NCBI GenBank assembly: GCA_037157565.1
Contig: JAZHRO010000036.1
Coordinates: forward strand, 130,270,001-130,334,000
Origin: Thalassia testudinum
Lineage: Eukaryota; Streptophyta; Magnoliopsida; Alismatales; Hydrocharitaceae
Length of the DNA stretch: 64,000 bases
Direction of reading: 5' to 3'
Shown: positions 44,432 to 56,473 of the stretch, piece by piece
Layout: every line of letters begins with the position of its first letter
Numbering within the stretch: position 1 is the stretch's first letter
The notes under the pieces: generated by a model
What the model was told of the DNA's origin: nothing
Databases searched by the model: none
What the model saw: the letters and a program-made list of their open reading frames with translations, nothing else
Made by a program: the position numbers and the translations under genes

Positions 44432-45698
44432 TGATTGCACAGCAAGCTACGCCTATTAATATGTCATCTCATGTTATTCCTAGCATTACCTATTCATTTT
44501 TTGTAGCCATACGTGCATTTGTAAATATTCACTTGCATGCATTTCTAAAGACGGGAAGAGAGTGAGAATAAATGACCATTCAATCCACTTCAATTCCATC
44601 TCATCTCAAACACACATAATAATTAACATCTTCATTGTGTGCTTGCATTGCAAATTCATCATCTTTTTTTTATTTTCCTCCATCCAGCTGCGATTGCGTA
44701 GAGCTGTGCACCCATCCATTTGCATGGGGAGAGGCGCATGCTCTCTCTATAAAAGAGCATGCACCCCTTCCCAATAGAGCTTTAGCCGGTCTCCACCCCA
44801 CATAGACACCTACTCTCCCACCCTTAGACCAGCACACCACACATTCACTCACTGCCGGCCACTCTCTTCCTCTCTCCCTCTCCATACACAGCTCCTCTTC
44901 TCAACAGTTGAGAATAGGCACACGGTGTGTAGGAGAAGCTTGCTGTGGTCTTAGACCCGACGGTAAGCTCCTCCACCACCGAGCTCCTTCGCGAGTAGGT
45001 GGGCATGGTGGATTCCCTAGTTTTATTTTCATTTGCGTGCTCTGCTTTGTTTTCTGCTTTCCTTTTCTTTTCTCTGTTTCATCGCCCTTGCCATTAGAGC
45101 GGAGCTTCAAGCTTGAAGCTCGGCCTGAGCCACCCAGCGTCCTGCACCCTCAAGTGCCTCCGCACGTGTGTGCAGACCCCTCAAGCTCCCCTTCCACGCA
45201 TGTGTACACACTCCACGACTCCCTCTGTGTGCCGCACCACCTTAACCGGTTACCACTCTCCGCACGGCACTGTGGCACACTATTGGCCACAATCAGTGCG
45301 ACACTGTAGCCACTGGCAAGCTTCTCACTTAGCTGGTGGCTCTGCACTCTCTCTCCTCAATGCTACCACCTCCATCCGGTCATTCCCTATGCATGCTCTT
45401 CACCCAATGCCCATACCCCACCCCTCACCGTACAACCCTTGTGTGCTGCGGGCTCTTCCCTAGCACCTGTGCGTTGCGCTTGCACCTTCCCCGCGCGCCG
45501 CGCGTGGTGCGGCCCTCCCTCACACACCTGCATGCTACATCACCTCACTCCAGCGCGAGTGCATGCTCTTCACACATGTCCACTCCCTCACTTATCCAGA
45601 CAGACAAAAACACACCTACTCTCTCTCTCTCACAACCACACATAGACGCACACACCCTCCCTCACATTTTCACTCCCTGATACACATACACCTACACG

Positions 45699-45739
<41 letters not shown>

Positions 45740-46736
45740 TCACACACTCTCACCCCCATATATATATATCTATATATACAAAAACATATATATATATATA
45801 TATATTGATATATATATTGATAGATATATATACATATACATATATATATATACTTGTATACACTTATATGGTTATATATACTTATATACACATATTCACA
45901 TTCTCCAATATACACATTCACCTCACATCTCCTACCCACATACCCGTGCACTCACCCCTTCACCGCGCATCGTATCGCGGGAATATTCGCACCAGTTGCA
46001 AATATTTCCCGATACCCGTGCAAAGCAAGCGCTTCCACCCACACTCATACACATTCGTTCCACACTCCACGCAGCACTTAGTCTTGTTGGTTGCATCTTG
46101 CTAGACATGGACCAACTTGACATAGTGCTACATCCCATCCCCATTTTCATCTCCACCCCTATAGTATCCATATAACTATATATATTTTATATCTACTTAC
46201 ATATCTACTATATATATATTCATATACTAAGCTAAGTATCCCTTTTCATTTTTTTCCTTGCATTTTATTTTGCTTTCATTTGTCTTTTATTCTTGCTATT
46301 AAAAAGATCAAAAAAAAAGTATAAAAGAGAAAAGATAATTCTTGTCTTGTAAGTACTCGATCTTGTGAGTGACAAGATCAATCTTGGAACCCTAAGTTGG
46401 CTTCATGCCAAGGACCATTTGGCTCATGGCCAAGGACTTCATTTTTTAGGGTGTGCCTCAAGAACAACATTATCACAAAAATCTTAAAGTAGAAAAAACC
46501 AAAAACATAATAAATGCAAGGAAGAGATACGTTCTAGGAAAGGTGTAGAAACTTTGTAATCTCTTAATTCCCGCCTCCCTGAGATCGACCCTGGGCCTAA
46601 AAGTGACCAAGATAAAATCAAGTAGGCCAGGTTAAAATTTTTGTGAAACTGGTGTAGACTCGATTTAGGTTAACTCACTATACTAATTTCGATGACAATA
46701 TCACCATATTAAATAAGCCTATTCAAGTCCGCAACA
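44432..46736 (+). mobile_element. E3 3' LTR
   Basis: The LTR is 2305 bp, starts TGATTGCACAGC and ends CCGCAACA. It aligns with 20545-22737, with a TATAAAAG box at 44748-44755. It is longer because of extra sequence at about 44775-44812, a longer (TA)n tract (45700-45860) and 38 bp at 46630-46667 that the 5' LTR lost between GGTTAA repeats. Frames at 44901-45951 are spurious LTR frames. Confidence 0.9.
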
Positions 46737-46741
46737 GGAGG

Positions 46742-48402
46742 TGCTTATAATACTGCATGCGCCTGTCCTTGTGGTACCTGGAACCTAGGCTGGGTGCCCT
46801 GGTTCTGTACATATCTTGGGTTAGCGACTGGTTGGGAGGGCAAGGCTCCCTGTGATCTATCCTCCTGTAGCAGCTGGTTTTGTGTATTCTGAATGTTCTG
46901 AATCTGATCCGTCATTGTTTTCATGAATTTAAAATTGTCATAATTCGATTGACGCATAGATTCCTTCAATTCTTCTGTCAATGCCTCCAAAGAGTCAGCC
47001 TACCTTAAAGGGTGACTGGCAGCTTGTTGCAACGGCTAATAGGATTGCTACTGAGATGGGAATGGTTGCTGCCTCAGGTGTGTGTTTTTCGTATTCCCGT
47101 ATTGTCTGGTTTGGTAGTGTGGATCTTGATTTGGTCTCTGTGAGTTACTAGACCAAGAAAAGTTAGGATGCTGGCGCCAACCAGGATTATACGTCTCTGA
47201 ATATGGGTTATTACACCCGTAACCTTAGATAGCGTTGACATCTTCGTAGGGAGAAGATGTCTGAGACACATATTTTTTGAAGGAATACACACTAGAATCG
47301 TCATGGGGCGCGTAACCCTAATTGCATGGTGCCAGATCCAAATTATTCCTGGGTTCCTAATATGCAAGATCCCAAGGACATGGAGAAGATACATCTTGAG
47401 TGAGCAGATGTACTCTAGCAGAAGGGACTCAGGATGCGAAAGAAGAGTGGGATGCAGTTGTATTTCCAGGAAATCCATGTTGAGCACAAATCACTTCATC
47501 GAGCTTCTTGTCGAGCATTTCCACCTTATCCAGCTTCTTAGTGATAATGTCCTTATCAATTCAGGCAGATTCGATGTGAGCTTCATGGACACTACTCGTT
47601 GCTGTCCAGGTTGCTGGAATTAGTTCATCAATGCAGCATTCATTGAGTTCTCTACTAAGGACTCGAGCAGTTCGAATGTGCTGTGCTTATCCTTTGCGAG
47701 GAAATTCTCGCCATTAGATGTATCAGCCAGGTATCGATCTGTGTCATCCAGCCCATGGTAAAAGACTTGTACAAGATGCCATCTAGGTACACCATGATAC
47801 GGGCATTTCCTGAGAAGATCGTGAAATCTATCCTAGTCGTCATGCAATTTCACCCCTTGTCCTTGGGAGAAAGTCGTAATTGCACATCTCATCGCATTTG
47901 TTCGGCCAATTGGGAACTTTTGGAGGAATTCATGACGTAAATATGCCCAGGTTCCAATTGGCTTCCCAATAGTTTGGAACCAATAAGAAGCTTTATCTTT
48001 GGGAGAGAATGGAAAAAGCTTCATGAGAACAATTCCTATATCGACATTTTTAGGTCGAACTGATTCTTCAATTTGATTCAGATCCTCAATATGATGGAAG
48101 AGATCCTCATTCGAGTTTCCATGAAAATGAGTCTAAATCAGACTTATTATGTTTGGCTTCAACTCGAATGCATCTCTACCTGCAGGAATCTAGATTTGAG
48201 GTGCCATGATTGTAGTTGTCGGATCATAAAAGTCTTGCTGTTGTTCTCCACATGGTGGATGTTGCATCCTGTCCAATGTGGTGAGAATCCTGTCAATGCT
48301 CTGCTCATATCTCTATTCTGATTCCTCGACCCTGGCTTCCAGATGAGCCCTTGGGTCTAGATTTTTAGGGCCCTGACCAAGTCCAAGACCAGGATTAGCC
48401 AT
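46742..48402 (-). pseudogene. gag: E1 gag (broken), N-terminal and central part
   Basis: The minus strand starts at ATG 48402-48400 (MANPGLGLGQGPKNLDPRAH). The capsid-like block follows: FELKPNIISLI, THFHGNSNEDLFHHIEDLN, IVLMKLFPFSPKDKASYWF, TWAYLRHEFLQKFPIGRTN, then DRFHDLLRKCPYHGVPRWH in the same order as E3 gag (24398-24900). A Gln/Asn-rich region with a coiled-coil-like segment (DQIQNIQNTQNQLLQ, 46990-46745) lies near the E3 insertion. Stops and frameshifts are frequent (for example near 48315, 48190, 48150, 47832 and 47560). The gene resumes at 20539 beyond E3. The broken middle part (47074-47640) reads in several frames. Confidence 0.8.
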
Positions 48403-49799
48403 CTCAGCTAATTGAGACTAGGATAAGCGTTGGGAAGAAGGGTTGGGAGAAAGCCACCTTCGCTACCTCAGGATTGGTTCCCAAGGTCCAACTAGTTTAG
48501 GTCTTAAAGACCTTCTTCCTTACATACACCAACAACAAGGGTTGGTGTAGCGAAGCCAAACAAGGCTAAGACCTTGTTAATCAAATTGGTCCTTTAGAAT
48601 CAGTTGACCAGATTCTTTGTTTAGGTTTAAATTATTGAAGAAAATTCATCGAGAAATCGATTGAAAATGATCCCCGCCTCGTAAGCTAACCTGGCCAGTC
48701 TGTTTATGAGGGGACTAAGAGGAATGTTCTTCCTTCGAACATCACCTTCAGTTCCTTTGTACTTCTTAGACGCGGTCGTTTGACACTACCCCGTACGCTT
48801 GGTCACTAGGTTTGGCAAAAGAGGTTAAGACCACCCAGTAGTCAAAAGACGAATGCATGTTATTAAGAGTTTTCTTTAACCTTCTCTTCAATGTGTGTGT
48901 GGTGAGTGGTCCACAAGGTGACTCAACTCACCAACTAGCCATTGGGCTCAATTGAGTCCAGGCTAATCCAATGTGGTCCTAGAGCTCATGCACTTCTAAG
49001 TTTTTTAAGCAGCAGACCACAAATCAAAGAAATACTCTTTCAGATAAAATTGAAATCCAAATGATTTGAAAATTAACAGGAAGATTTGCTTTTCAGTAAG
49101 CTTGTCAGAGAATATTTTTTCAGAATTTTCACTATCTTAAATAAATTTATATGAATTTTTAACTAACAGAGGGTCAAATTTGAGATTTTGACCCCAAGTT
49201 GGTTTTTCTTTTTGAAACAATATCAAATATAATCCAAAAATTTAAAAAAATGTGGAAATGAAAAATAATTTAATTATCTTTCAAACCTCACCATTTTTCA
49301 GTCAATCAGATCTTTGTGTTGACCGGAATAGATTTTTGAATTTCAGAAAAATTTAAATTTCAGTCAATCTGACCCCTGTGTACTTTGTAAATTTTTTAAA
49401 AATTCAAAAATTGAATTTTTCTTTGAATTGGTGGTGCTGGAAAGATAGTTTGAAAGTCTAGTCCCTTCTCAAATTTCAAAATTTTTGAACGACTAGAAAC
49501 ACGGCAAATGAAATTTTAAATTCATATCCAATTTCTACCTGAGTTTCTAAAAATAGTAGTATCAATTTTTTTTTCAATTTTTTTTAAAGGCAAAGTAATT
49601 CCTAACTACCTAACAAATCTAATCCTAATTTTTTTTTCAAATAACTCATATCATAGTCCTAATCTAAAATCTTACTGAGATAATCGTGCATACCTGATTG
49701 TCTTCACCCGCACTCGATGCATGCATGGATCCCCATTTCATACCTGCACACCAAAGAGAATTACACTAAATTAGATATTAAATCAAGAATCACCGTGCC
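48403..49799 (-). other. E1 5' leader, noncoding
   Basis: About 1.4 kb, very AT-rich between 49010 and 49680. At 48774-48793 the plus strand GGTCGTTTGACACTACCCCG matches leader segments in E2 and E4. No coding frame is supported. Confidence 0.5.
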
Positions 49800-49817
49800 T
49801 CCCTGGCAACGATGCCA
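49800..49817 (-). promoter_or_regulatory. E1 primer binding site (tRNA-Asp type)
   Basis: The plus strand TCCCTGGCAACGATGCCA matches the tRNA-Asp 3' end at 15 of 18 positions, three bases from the LTR at 49821. Confidence 0.85.
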
Positions 49818-49820
49818 ATT

Positions 49821-51424
49821 TGTTCGGGCATAAAATCGCGTTTAAGATAGTACGTCGTAGTATAGCATGAAAATACGTCGAAACAAATAAATATAACGAG
49901 ATGGTGAGTCCTAGTCGAACTTAGGGAGGCAGAAAACTAGTTGATGTAAATACCGATTTAGAACTATCTAGAGCTAAAATAAGCAGATATATATATGTGA
50001 AGAAAATTTGTTCAAATTGTTCAGACTAGAACTAGAACTAAAAGAATTTACTAGAACTACTGGAAATAAAAATTGCTATCTAACTCTACTAGAATAAGGG
50101 CACCAAGGGTGGTCCTTGGTGGACTTTGGAGAGGTTGAGGAGAGTAGTAGTGGTGCATCAAGGTAGTCTTGATGGATGCTTCAGAGGAAGATGGAGCTTG
50201 GGGGTGTTTGGAGATGTATGGAGGGAGAGATGAGGAGGAGATGCCTTCATATGGGGGCTCTAGGGTCCTTTTTATAGCCCAAATGAGGGGCAAGGTTGGT
50301 ATTTGGCCCTCCAATTTGTGCAATGGCCTTAGATTAATCAGATCCGTTGATCGGTAGATCAATGACTCTGAATTCACCTCAAAATAGCCTCCATAACACC
50401 TTCACCATGTGCACTGCCTCAGATTGTGCCACATGGCGTGCTCTGGTCCACCTAATCTCGATCTCACGGCTATGGCCTCACGCACTCCACTGCCTTTGCT
50501 ACTTTCACGCGTGCACTCACATTTAAATCCAACCGTCCGATCTTACGATCGAACGGCTTAAAAGCACGCCCACATAGCCTTTTTGATCATGCATGCAAGG
50601 GCGTATGGACATGCATGTGCATTTGCGCGTACATCTCATCGCAACCTCTAGCGCTCATCTGTGTGCCACGCGACCATTTCCATACAGCTTGATCGCCACG
50701 TGCGATCCAATTGCATTACACCTCGTTGCTTCTTCGATTTCGCACTCCATGCGAGTCAAACGCTCATCGCCTCTTCCAGTTCAAGTGCGCTAACCACCAC
50801 ACTAAATGCACAGATTGTCGTCGATTTGATTCCGTGTGCCACTACTCGTAGCCATTGGATGGAGATCCAACAGCTGAGATTGATTCATCCTTGATTAGGG
50901 ACGAAGAGGTGAGCAACATGGCGCTCTTGTGGCCATTGGATGATGATCCAATGACCCACAAAGCATGTGGAATTCCTTCAGTGGATTGCGAAGTGACCTT
51001 GGGCGGTTATGACTCCATCTTCTTTGCTTTGTAGATGGTGATGTAGGGCTCCGATCGAGTTGATTTTTCCATCGTTGGACTGCGATCGTTGATTCGGATC
51101 CATCCGTGCAAGCAGATTTGGCATCTGAGGTTCAAATTTTTGCCACCTTGCTTCTTGGCCTTTGTTCTTCTGCAGACTTCATAAGATGCTATGAGTGTCC
51201 GATCAAGATGATCTCGGAAGCGTTGGACTCCCGCCATCGTTCTGAATAGATCCGTACGATCGGATTAATCATCCGCGGCCCTGAATTACCTGTAATTATT
51301 ATTACCTCTCAATTAGAACATAATATGACATTATTATTTACAGAGCTAACAAATCAACTATGATGCAAAATAAGATGCTTATGCATGCATTATTCCCAAG
51401 TTATGCTAGGATCTAACTTAATTC
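49821..51424 (-). mobile_element. E1 5' LTR, right end approximate
   Basis: The LTR begins TGTTCGGGC beside the PBS. In element sense it has a 'gtcgaac.tagggaggc' segment, a CTATAAAAAGG promoter (about 50264-50280), a tRNA-like block (A box 50804-50794, decayed B box 50763-50751), GATC palindromes (50533-50556) and the 'atccatccgtgcaagcagatt' type segment of the E4/S4/S5 LTRs. The far end is set near a CA at 51424 by comparison with U3 starts of relatives; no partner LTR or TSD is available to prove it. Frames at 50057-51237 are spurious. Confidence 0.7.
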
Positions 51425-53159
51425 ATATAGATTAAGACCTATGTTGCTGCGCAATCAATGTGGAAGTGAGATCATTAGACCATGGGAGTGACACGTTAGA
51501 TCCATGAACTAGTAAAGTGGGGGTATTGTCTCTCTAAGGGGTGTCCTCTTACGAACACTTCAATTATATAACCTTTCTAAGCTTCATTTCACATTTTGGT
51601 CTCATATCTGGTTTGATCATGGTTTCTTGTGGAGTTTCGAATATGATTTTCCTACCTGTACTTAAACTAATCCTATTCTCATGGATTGATTGTCTATGTC
51701 ATGCAAATATGAACATGAATATAATCTACATTATAATTTTTATATTCACATGTGCATTAATTTTCACAATAATCTAGGGAGAAAGGAGGCAGGTTCAACT
51801 TTTAGCTAAGGTTCTCATAACTATCAGAAAGAAGGTTGGATTTGGTTAGGCCATAGCTGGAGCGTTTTGGTTGCTTCACACCCGTATATTTTTCTAGAAA
51901 CATATTTTGTTGATTGTGAAAAATGCTAGAGATTTCCATAATCGATACAATGATAGCAATTGGAGTTTTCCGTTGTAGGTTGTGGGTTATCCATGCATCC
52001 AACAACTATTTTTCTTACTTTCACTTTTCATCCTAGGTTGATTAATCTTTGGGTAATTGTGTGCTTCTTGATTGGTAATGGGGATTTCCTTCCTTTCATT
52101 TCAAGCACAATCAAAGTTTGGTTAATGGTTGTAAAGAATTGTGCAAATTGAAATTGTTACAAGAGATCACATTACCCTATGTGCAAGTTCTTATGAAGTA
52201 TGTAGAGATTTGTTAACTTTAAGTAGGTTTAAGGGTGAATTGTACATTCTTTCTATAAATATCAGATTTAGCCATTAATAGGCTAAGATATATCTCCATA
52301 TAAGTAGATTAAGTACATGCAGAATTATTTATGAATATTCAACTATTTATGGATATCTATTAGAATATTACTAATGCTGATTGGGAAGATTGGTTCAAGA
52401 GATACTTGAGGGCTCGAGGCTTAGTTCAAAGAGGGAATGAAGAGCATCTTGTTACATGTGTTATTGAGTGTTGCAATCATACAACTAAATTACTTAGTTT
52501 ACATCTATAATGGGGATTATATCTATTATTGGAATATGTACAATTGTTCCAAGCAATTTTGAGTAGTTATGTATGTAAACTAATGTTCTTCCAACTATGT
52601 ATTTCCATTTTGAAAATGTTTGATTATGTTAATGAAATTCCTCTTACGCTATCTTCCATCTATGCAATTTATGCAACTACTCATGTATTAGCTATTTGAA
52701 CTTCAACTCCCAAATAAGTAATGATAGCAGGGCTGCAGTGGGTTGATAAAAAAGAAAGCAATTCTCAATCCATAGAAGATATGCACCAAAATGATCAATT
52801 ATTTAGTTGTGAGGGAAAAACTAGACTTCACAATCGGTATGTAAATTATATTGTAAATGTCACCATGAGTATCTCTTTAACAAGGAATCAACTAACTAAA
52901 TAATTTATTCACCTACTTTCTATTCCTTATTCCACCATTTTATTCAACCTATCAAGTACCTCGGGAAAAATAAAACCACCTACTTCCTTGACAAGACAAC
53001 TAGAATAACCAAACACCAAAATCCTGCAATTCCTCACTTTATTCCACCAAACTTTAATTCCTCTATTCATTCCTCTTACCCAATGCCCCCTCCCAAACGG
53101 GTCAGGGTCTCTAACCAAGAGAAAAAAAATCATAAAGCCAACTCTTAGTCTTTTTCCTT
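51425..53159. other. Unassigned AT-rich sequence
   Basis: No supported gene. Open frames are short (51541-51777, 51802-52005, 51960-52151, 52721-52903), with no domain I know. It is probably the sequence E1 inserted into, or an older degraded repeat. A tract at 52920-53110 has the 'ttattccacc...aaac' style common in plant miniature elements, but no TIR pair could be fixed. Confidence 0.3.
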
Positions 53160-53260
53160 TTTGTAAAGCAAAACTATATTGCAAGGGCTAAGTATCATGG
53201 TGGTCTAGGCATTAGACTATCTCATTTGAATAATCTTGCTTTGCAAGTAGGCAGTAAAAC
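53160..53260 (+). pseudogene. Possible LINE reverse transcriptase scrap
   Basis: The plus strand around 53188-53245 translates as KYHGGLGIRLSHLNNLALQ, matching in form the GGLGI..L...N.AL segment downstream of RT in plant L1-type LINEs. Only about 20 residues are visible and both sides lose the frame, so this is a tentative assignment. Confidence 0.35.
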
Positions 53261-56200
53261 AAGCCATTGAGGGACCAAAGAGGGAGGAAAAGGGCAACTT
53301 GGGAAATTGGTTGCAAGGGAAGTAGCGCTTCGAGGATAGAGAAATGTGGGTTGAAATGGGGGTTAAGCCAAGCCCCTTTTGAATATGGGTTAGGATAACC
53401 CGTGTTAAGAGCTCAAACAAGGGTTGAGTTATCCCCCTTGAAGAGGGGTTAACCCCCACTGTAAACTAGGCCTAAGAGATTATATATTGAAGTATATAAA
53501 TGGATGTCTTAAATGCCAATTGAACACAAAAATGAGCTCAAATTCATAAATCAATGGTGGAAATAATTTCTAAAATGTTTAAAATATATGCCATAAAAGT
53601 TACATTGAGATTTGACCTTATTAGAGCCTTGGAATTAGTGTTTCTCAATAATTTAGCTCCTTCTTTATAAACAAGTCTTCATATATTATTCACTCAAAAA
53701 TCTGTTAGGGACCTATTTGAAAGCTACTGAGGATCTTCTGGTAATAGTTCCTACCACTTATGGGTTCCTTTACAAATCCTCAACCGGTTCGCCTAAGGGT
53801 CCCTCGTGCAAAATCACCAACACACCTAGGCTGAGCTTCTCTTCTCCTGCTACTCTTCATGAAGAACACAAAACATCTTTGTTGCCCATTTCTTCTCCAC
53901 CTAATCAACAGTGGATCCTCAAGCAACCTCCTAGCACCCACACTCGCACCATCCTCTAGATCTCATCCAATGGCTGGAGTTCATTCCAAAATATTCTCGC
54001 TCTCCTTAGCGTCCATCTCCGCCATCCCTACCTAACGAACTTCCACCCTTGATTACCAGTAACCACAAGCTCTAGAGCTTATAAATACACCACCCTTGAG
54101 TGCCTACGAGTCTTTACCAGCTCCCTCCCCCACAGCATGGTCGTCATCTACCCCTCCAGCTCCTAATTCCCTTCCTCAGCTATTGGTGACATCAGTAGCT
54201 TCTTTCTACCCTTTCATTGCCACAACAACTCACTGTGGATCTAAGGATCCCATTCTTCCACTGGAGGTCTCTCCCATCTTATTACTACAATGACCAACTG
54301 TAGCCTAGAGGTCCCCTTTCGCCTATTTAGACTAGGATTTAATCACTTTATTAGATTAGTTTTACTGCTTTCCTAGGACAGATTAGAGTAGTTTAGATAA
54401 CTTAGAATACATTCTGATAGATGATTTGGTCTAGATTAGTTTAGATTAGAGTAATTGTAGATTTTCGACAATCCACCTCTTTGATCAATTTTGATTAGAG
54501 AGGAAGATCCACTCCTTTACATCAATCCATAAGCCTTCCTCTACACTTTACTAACCCATTGCACTCGATTTCGTGATATATTTGATCACAATGCGCCTCC
54601 TTCATCTGAGCATCTATTAAATCTAACGCTTTCCAACTCTTAGATCTATTAGAGCACAAAACCCAACAAATGGTCTTCCATCCAATCCATAAGGTCACAC
54701 AGGCCCTCCACTGATCAGAATCATTCATAATTTAGCTGATTAAGCAAAAATTGTTTTTAACGATTGATCGATGGATTTGAGATACAATTGGGTTTCAATC
54801 TGATCTAATTGAGTTTACAGATGTTTGATTGAGCTTAATACTATTGGATTGAACCATTTTAATTGGATTTTTATCATGATTTGAATTCACACCCAATTTG
54901 TATACCTGATACTATTTTGCTTCATCGCTTGGTAGCATGACCAAGGCAACTCGATGCACTGAGTAGAGATCATTGCAATGATCCAATCTGGTTTTAAGGA
55001 TCGCAATAGACCCCTAAACACTAATCAATGGTGTACAGAGATCTAAAGTGATCAGATCACCATGGCGAATCCACACGAATAACCTACTTGGGTGATATCT
55101 TAATTTGATCCCAAAAAGTTTTAATCCGCTAGTCAAACATTCATTGCTGTTTGATAGAGTTTAGCAAAGGTCTAGGAATGGTTTTGAACAAATTTTAATG
55201 CCTGATCTAATTTCTTGCATTCATGTTGTCTACAGCATAAGGCAAGAATCAAATTAGGGTTTCTAAAGTTCTCTAAGTTCAAATTTGAATTTCACTGAGT
55301 TTCAAATCACTCAATGACTTTGGCGACACATAGGAGAATTTTTTAAGTGGCTAAACTCAAATTTGGGATGAACACCTTCATTACCTAGGTCTGAGGTAAT
55401 TTTTGGATTCTAATCATTCGATAAATGTGTGAATGCTTCAATTAAGGTGGTTAAGATGATCCTTGATTATTTGAGTTGGATGAAGTGTATTGAGTGAAAC
55501 TTTGAAGCTTTCGAATAGATCTGAGAAGTTTTTTGTCAGTATAGTTGTAACTATTAGGTTTTCTGGATAAAGTGTGAATGATCAGTGTTCATGGTCTCAA
55601 TTAGTTCTGAAATGATATTTTTAGGAGATTTGACTTGAAGATATTTCCTATTGTACTAAAACTTATCTGGGAATGAACAAGAACAAACTATGGATTGAAT
55701 GAATTTTTATTTGTACAACAACAATATCACTACTCACTGTCATAATTTGCTAAGTGATGGATTTGAAGGTTTTGAGTGAATTCTGAACTTGTTTAGGGTC
55801 TTCTAAGATGATTATATGTTATATCTATACTTCATAAGCATTCATGTAAGCAGATCTATTGTAAATTAAGCTATAACATTTCTGAATCTCCATCTGAAGT
55901 CCATTGTTAGCAATTTTGAGACTTGATATCTGTCTAAACTGCAGTTAATGTTGAATCCAATGTTTAAACCTTATTCTAGTGTTTGCTTCTAATCTCTTTC
56001 GATGTCTGGAAATTTAACATGCCTTAATCTTCATTTCTAGCATTTTTACATGATTTTTAAGGCTTAAAAATATTTTTTGAACATTTTATAGCCATTTTCC
56101 AGCATTGCTTTTGAAAAATCCATGAAAAATACCAAAATAATGTAAATAAATAAAAAAAATCTATCTCGAGTGAGAATTGAGTGTATAGGAGATGTGTGTA

Positions 56201-56473
56201 TAGTTAGTTTTAGGTTTTGAGTTCTTTAGTTTAGTGAACATACTTATAGTAGTTCTAGATTTCTCAAGTTTAAAAATAAAGAAAATTAAAATAAAAAGCC
56301 AAAAAGACTCCCCTTATCTCTTGTTCCTAGATTCCTCTCCTCTTTCTTTCATCTTATAAAAACCAAAAATAAAATAAAAATCAGAAAAACAACAAAAATC
56401 CTAAAAAATACCATTTGTACATAGCGTGTATAGTGTAACAAAATATATTATACTAACTTATATGTACATGTAT
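53261..56473. other. Unassigned sequence with promoter-like segment
   Basis: 53330-53475 contains several GGGGTTAA/TTAACCCC inverted motifs. 53700-54300 is GC-richer and has a CTTATAAATACACC TATA-like box at about 54078 followed by a C/T-rich segment, as in a plant core promoter or an unpaired LTR. 54300-56470 is AT-rich and shows no coding frame. No PBS, polypurine tract or direct repeat partner was found. Confidence 0.3.

Larger units (their letters stand above)
20545..46736 (+). mobile_element. E3: full gag-pol Athila-like element carrying nested insertions
   Basis: E3 is a plus-strand element inserted in E1 gag. Its TSD is perfect: GGAGG at 20540-20544 and 46737-46741. LTRs are at 20545-22737 and 44432-46736, PBS at 22746-22763, polypurine tract at 44416-44431. 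Coding order is gag, protease, RT, RNase H, integrase, with no chromodomain and no convincing env-like frame. Three separate insertions split it (26241-26424, 26500-37303, 40233-41971), together over 12 kb. Every domain has stops or frameshifts, so E3 is dead, but it is the only source of RT and integrase sequence in the window. Confidence 0.92.
6183..51424 (-). mobile_element. E1: old Athila-like element, host of the nest
   Basis: E1 is the outermost element of the main nest. Reading on the minus strand: 5' LTR (51424-49821), PBS (49817-49800), leader, gag (48402-46742), interrupted by E3, gag end (20539-20017), interrupted by E2, protease (10758-9962), interrupted by solo LTR S1, a further open region (7880-7186), then the 3' modules (7203-6976) and trailing sequence to 6183. 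Removing each insertion and one TSD copy brings homologous coding halves together. E1 lacks RT, RNase H and integrase: protease is followed within about 1 kb by the post-integrase module. Its 3' LTR is not in the window. The 51424 end is approximate. Confidence 0.75.

Noticed and set aside
52920..53475. MITE or other DNA transposon
   Set aside because: Inverted GGGGTTAA/TTAACCCC motifs and typical T-rich wording are present, but I could not define a TIR pair and TSD.
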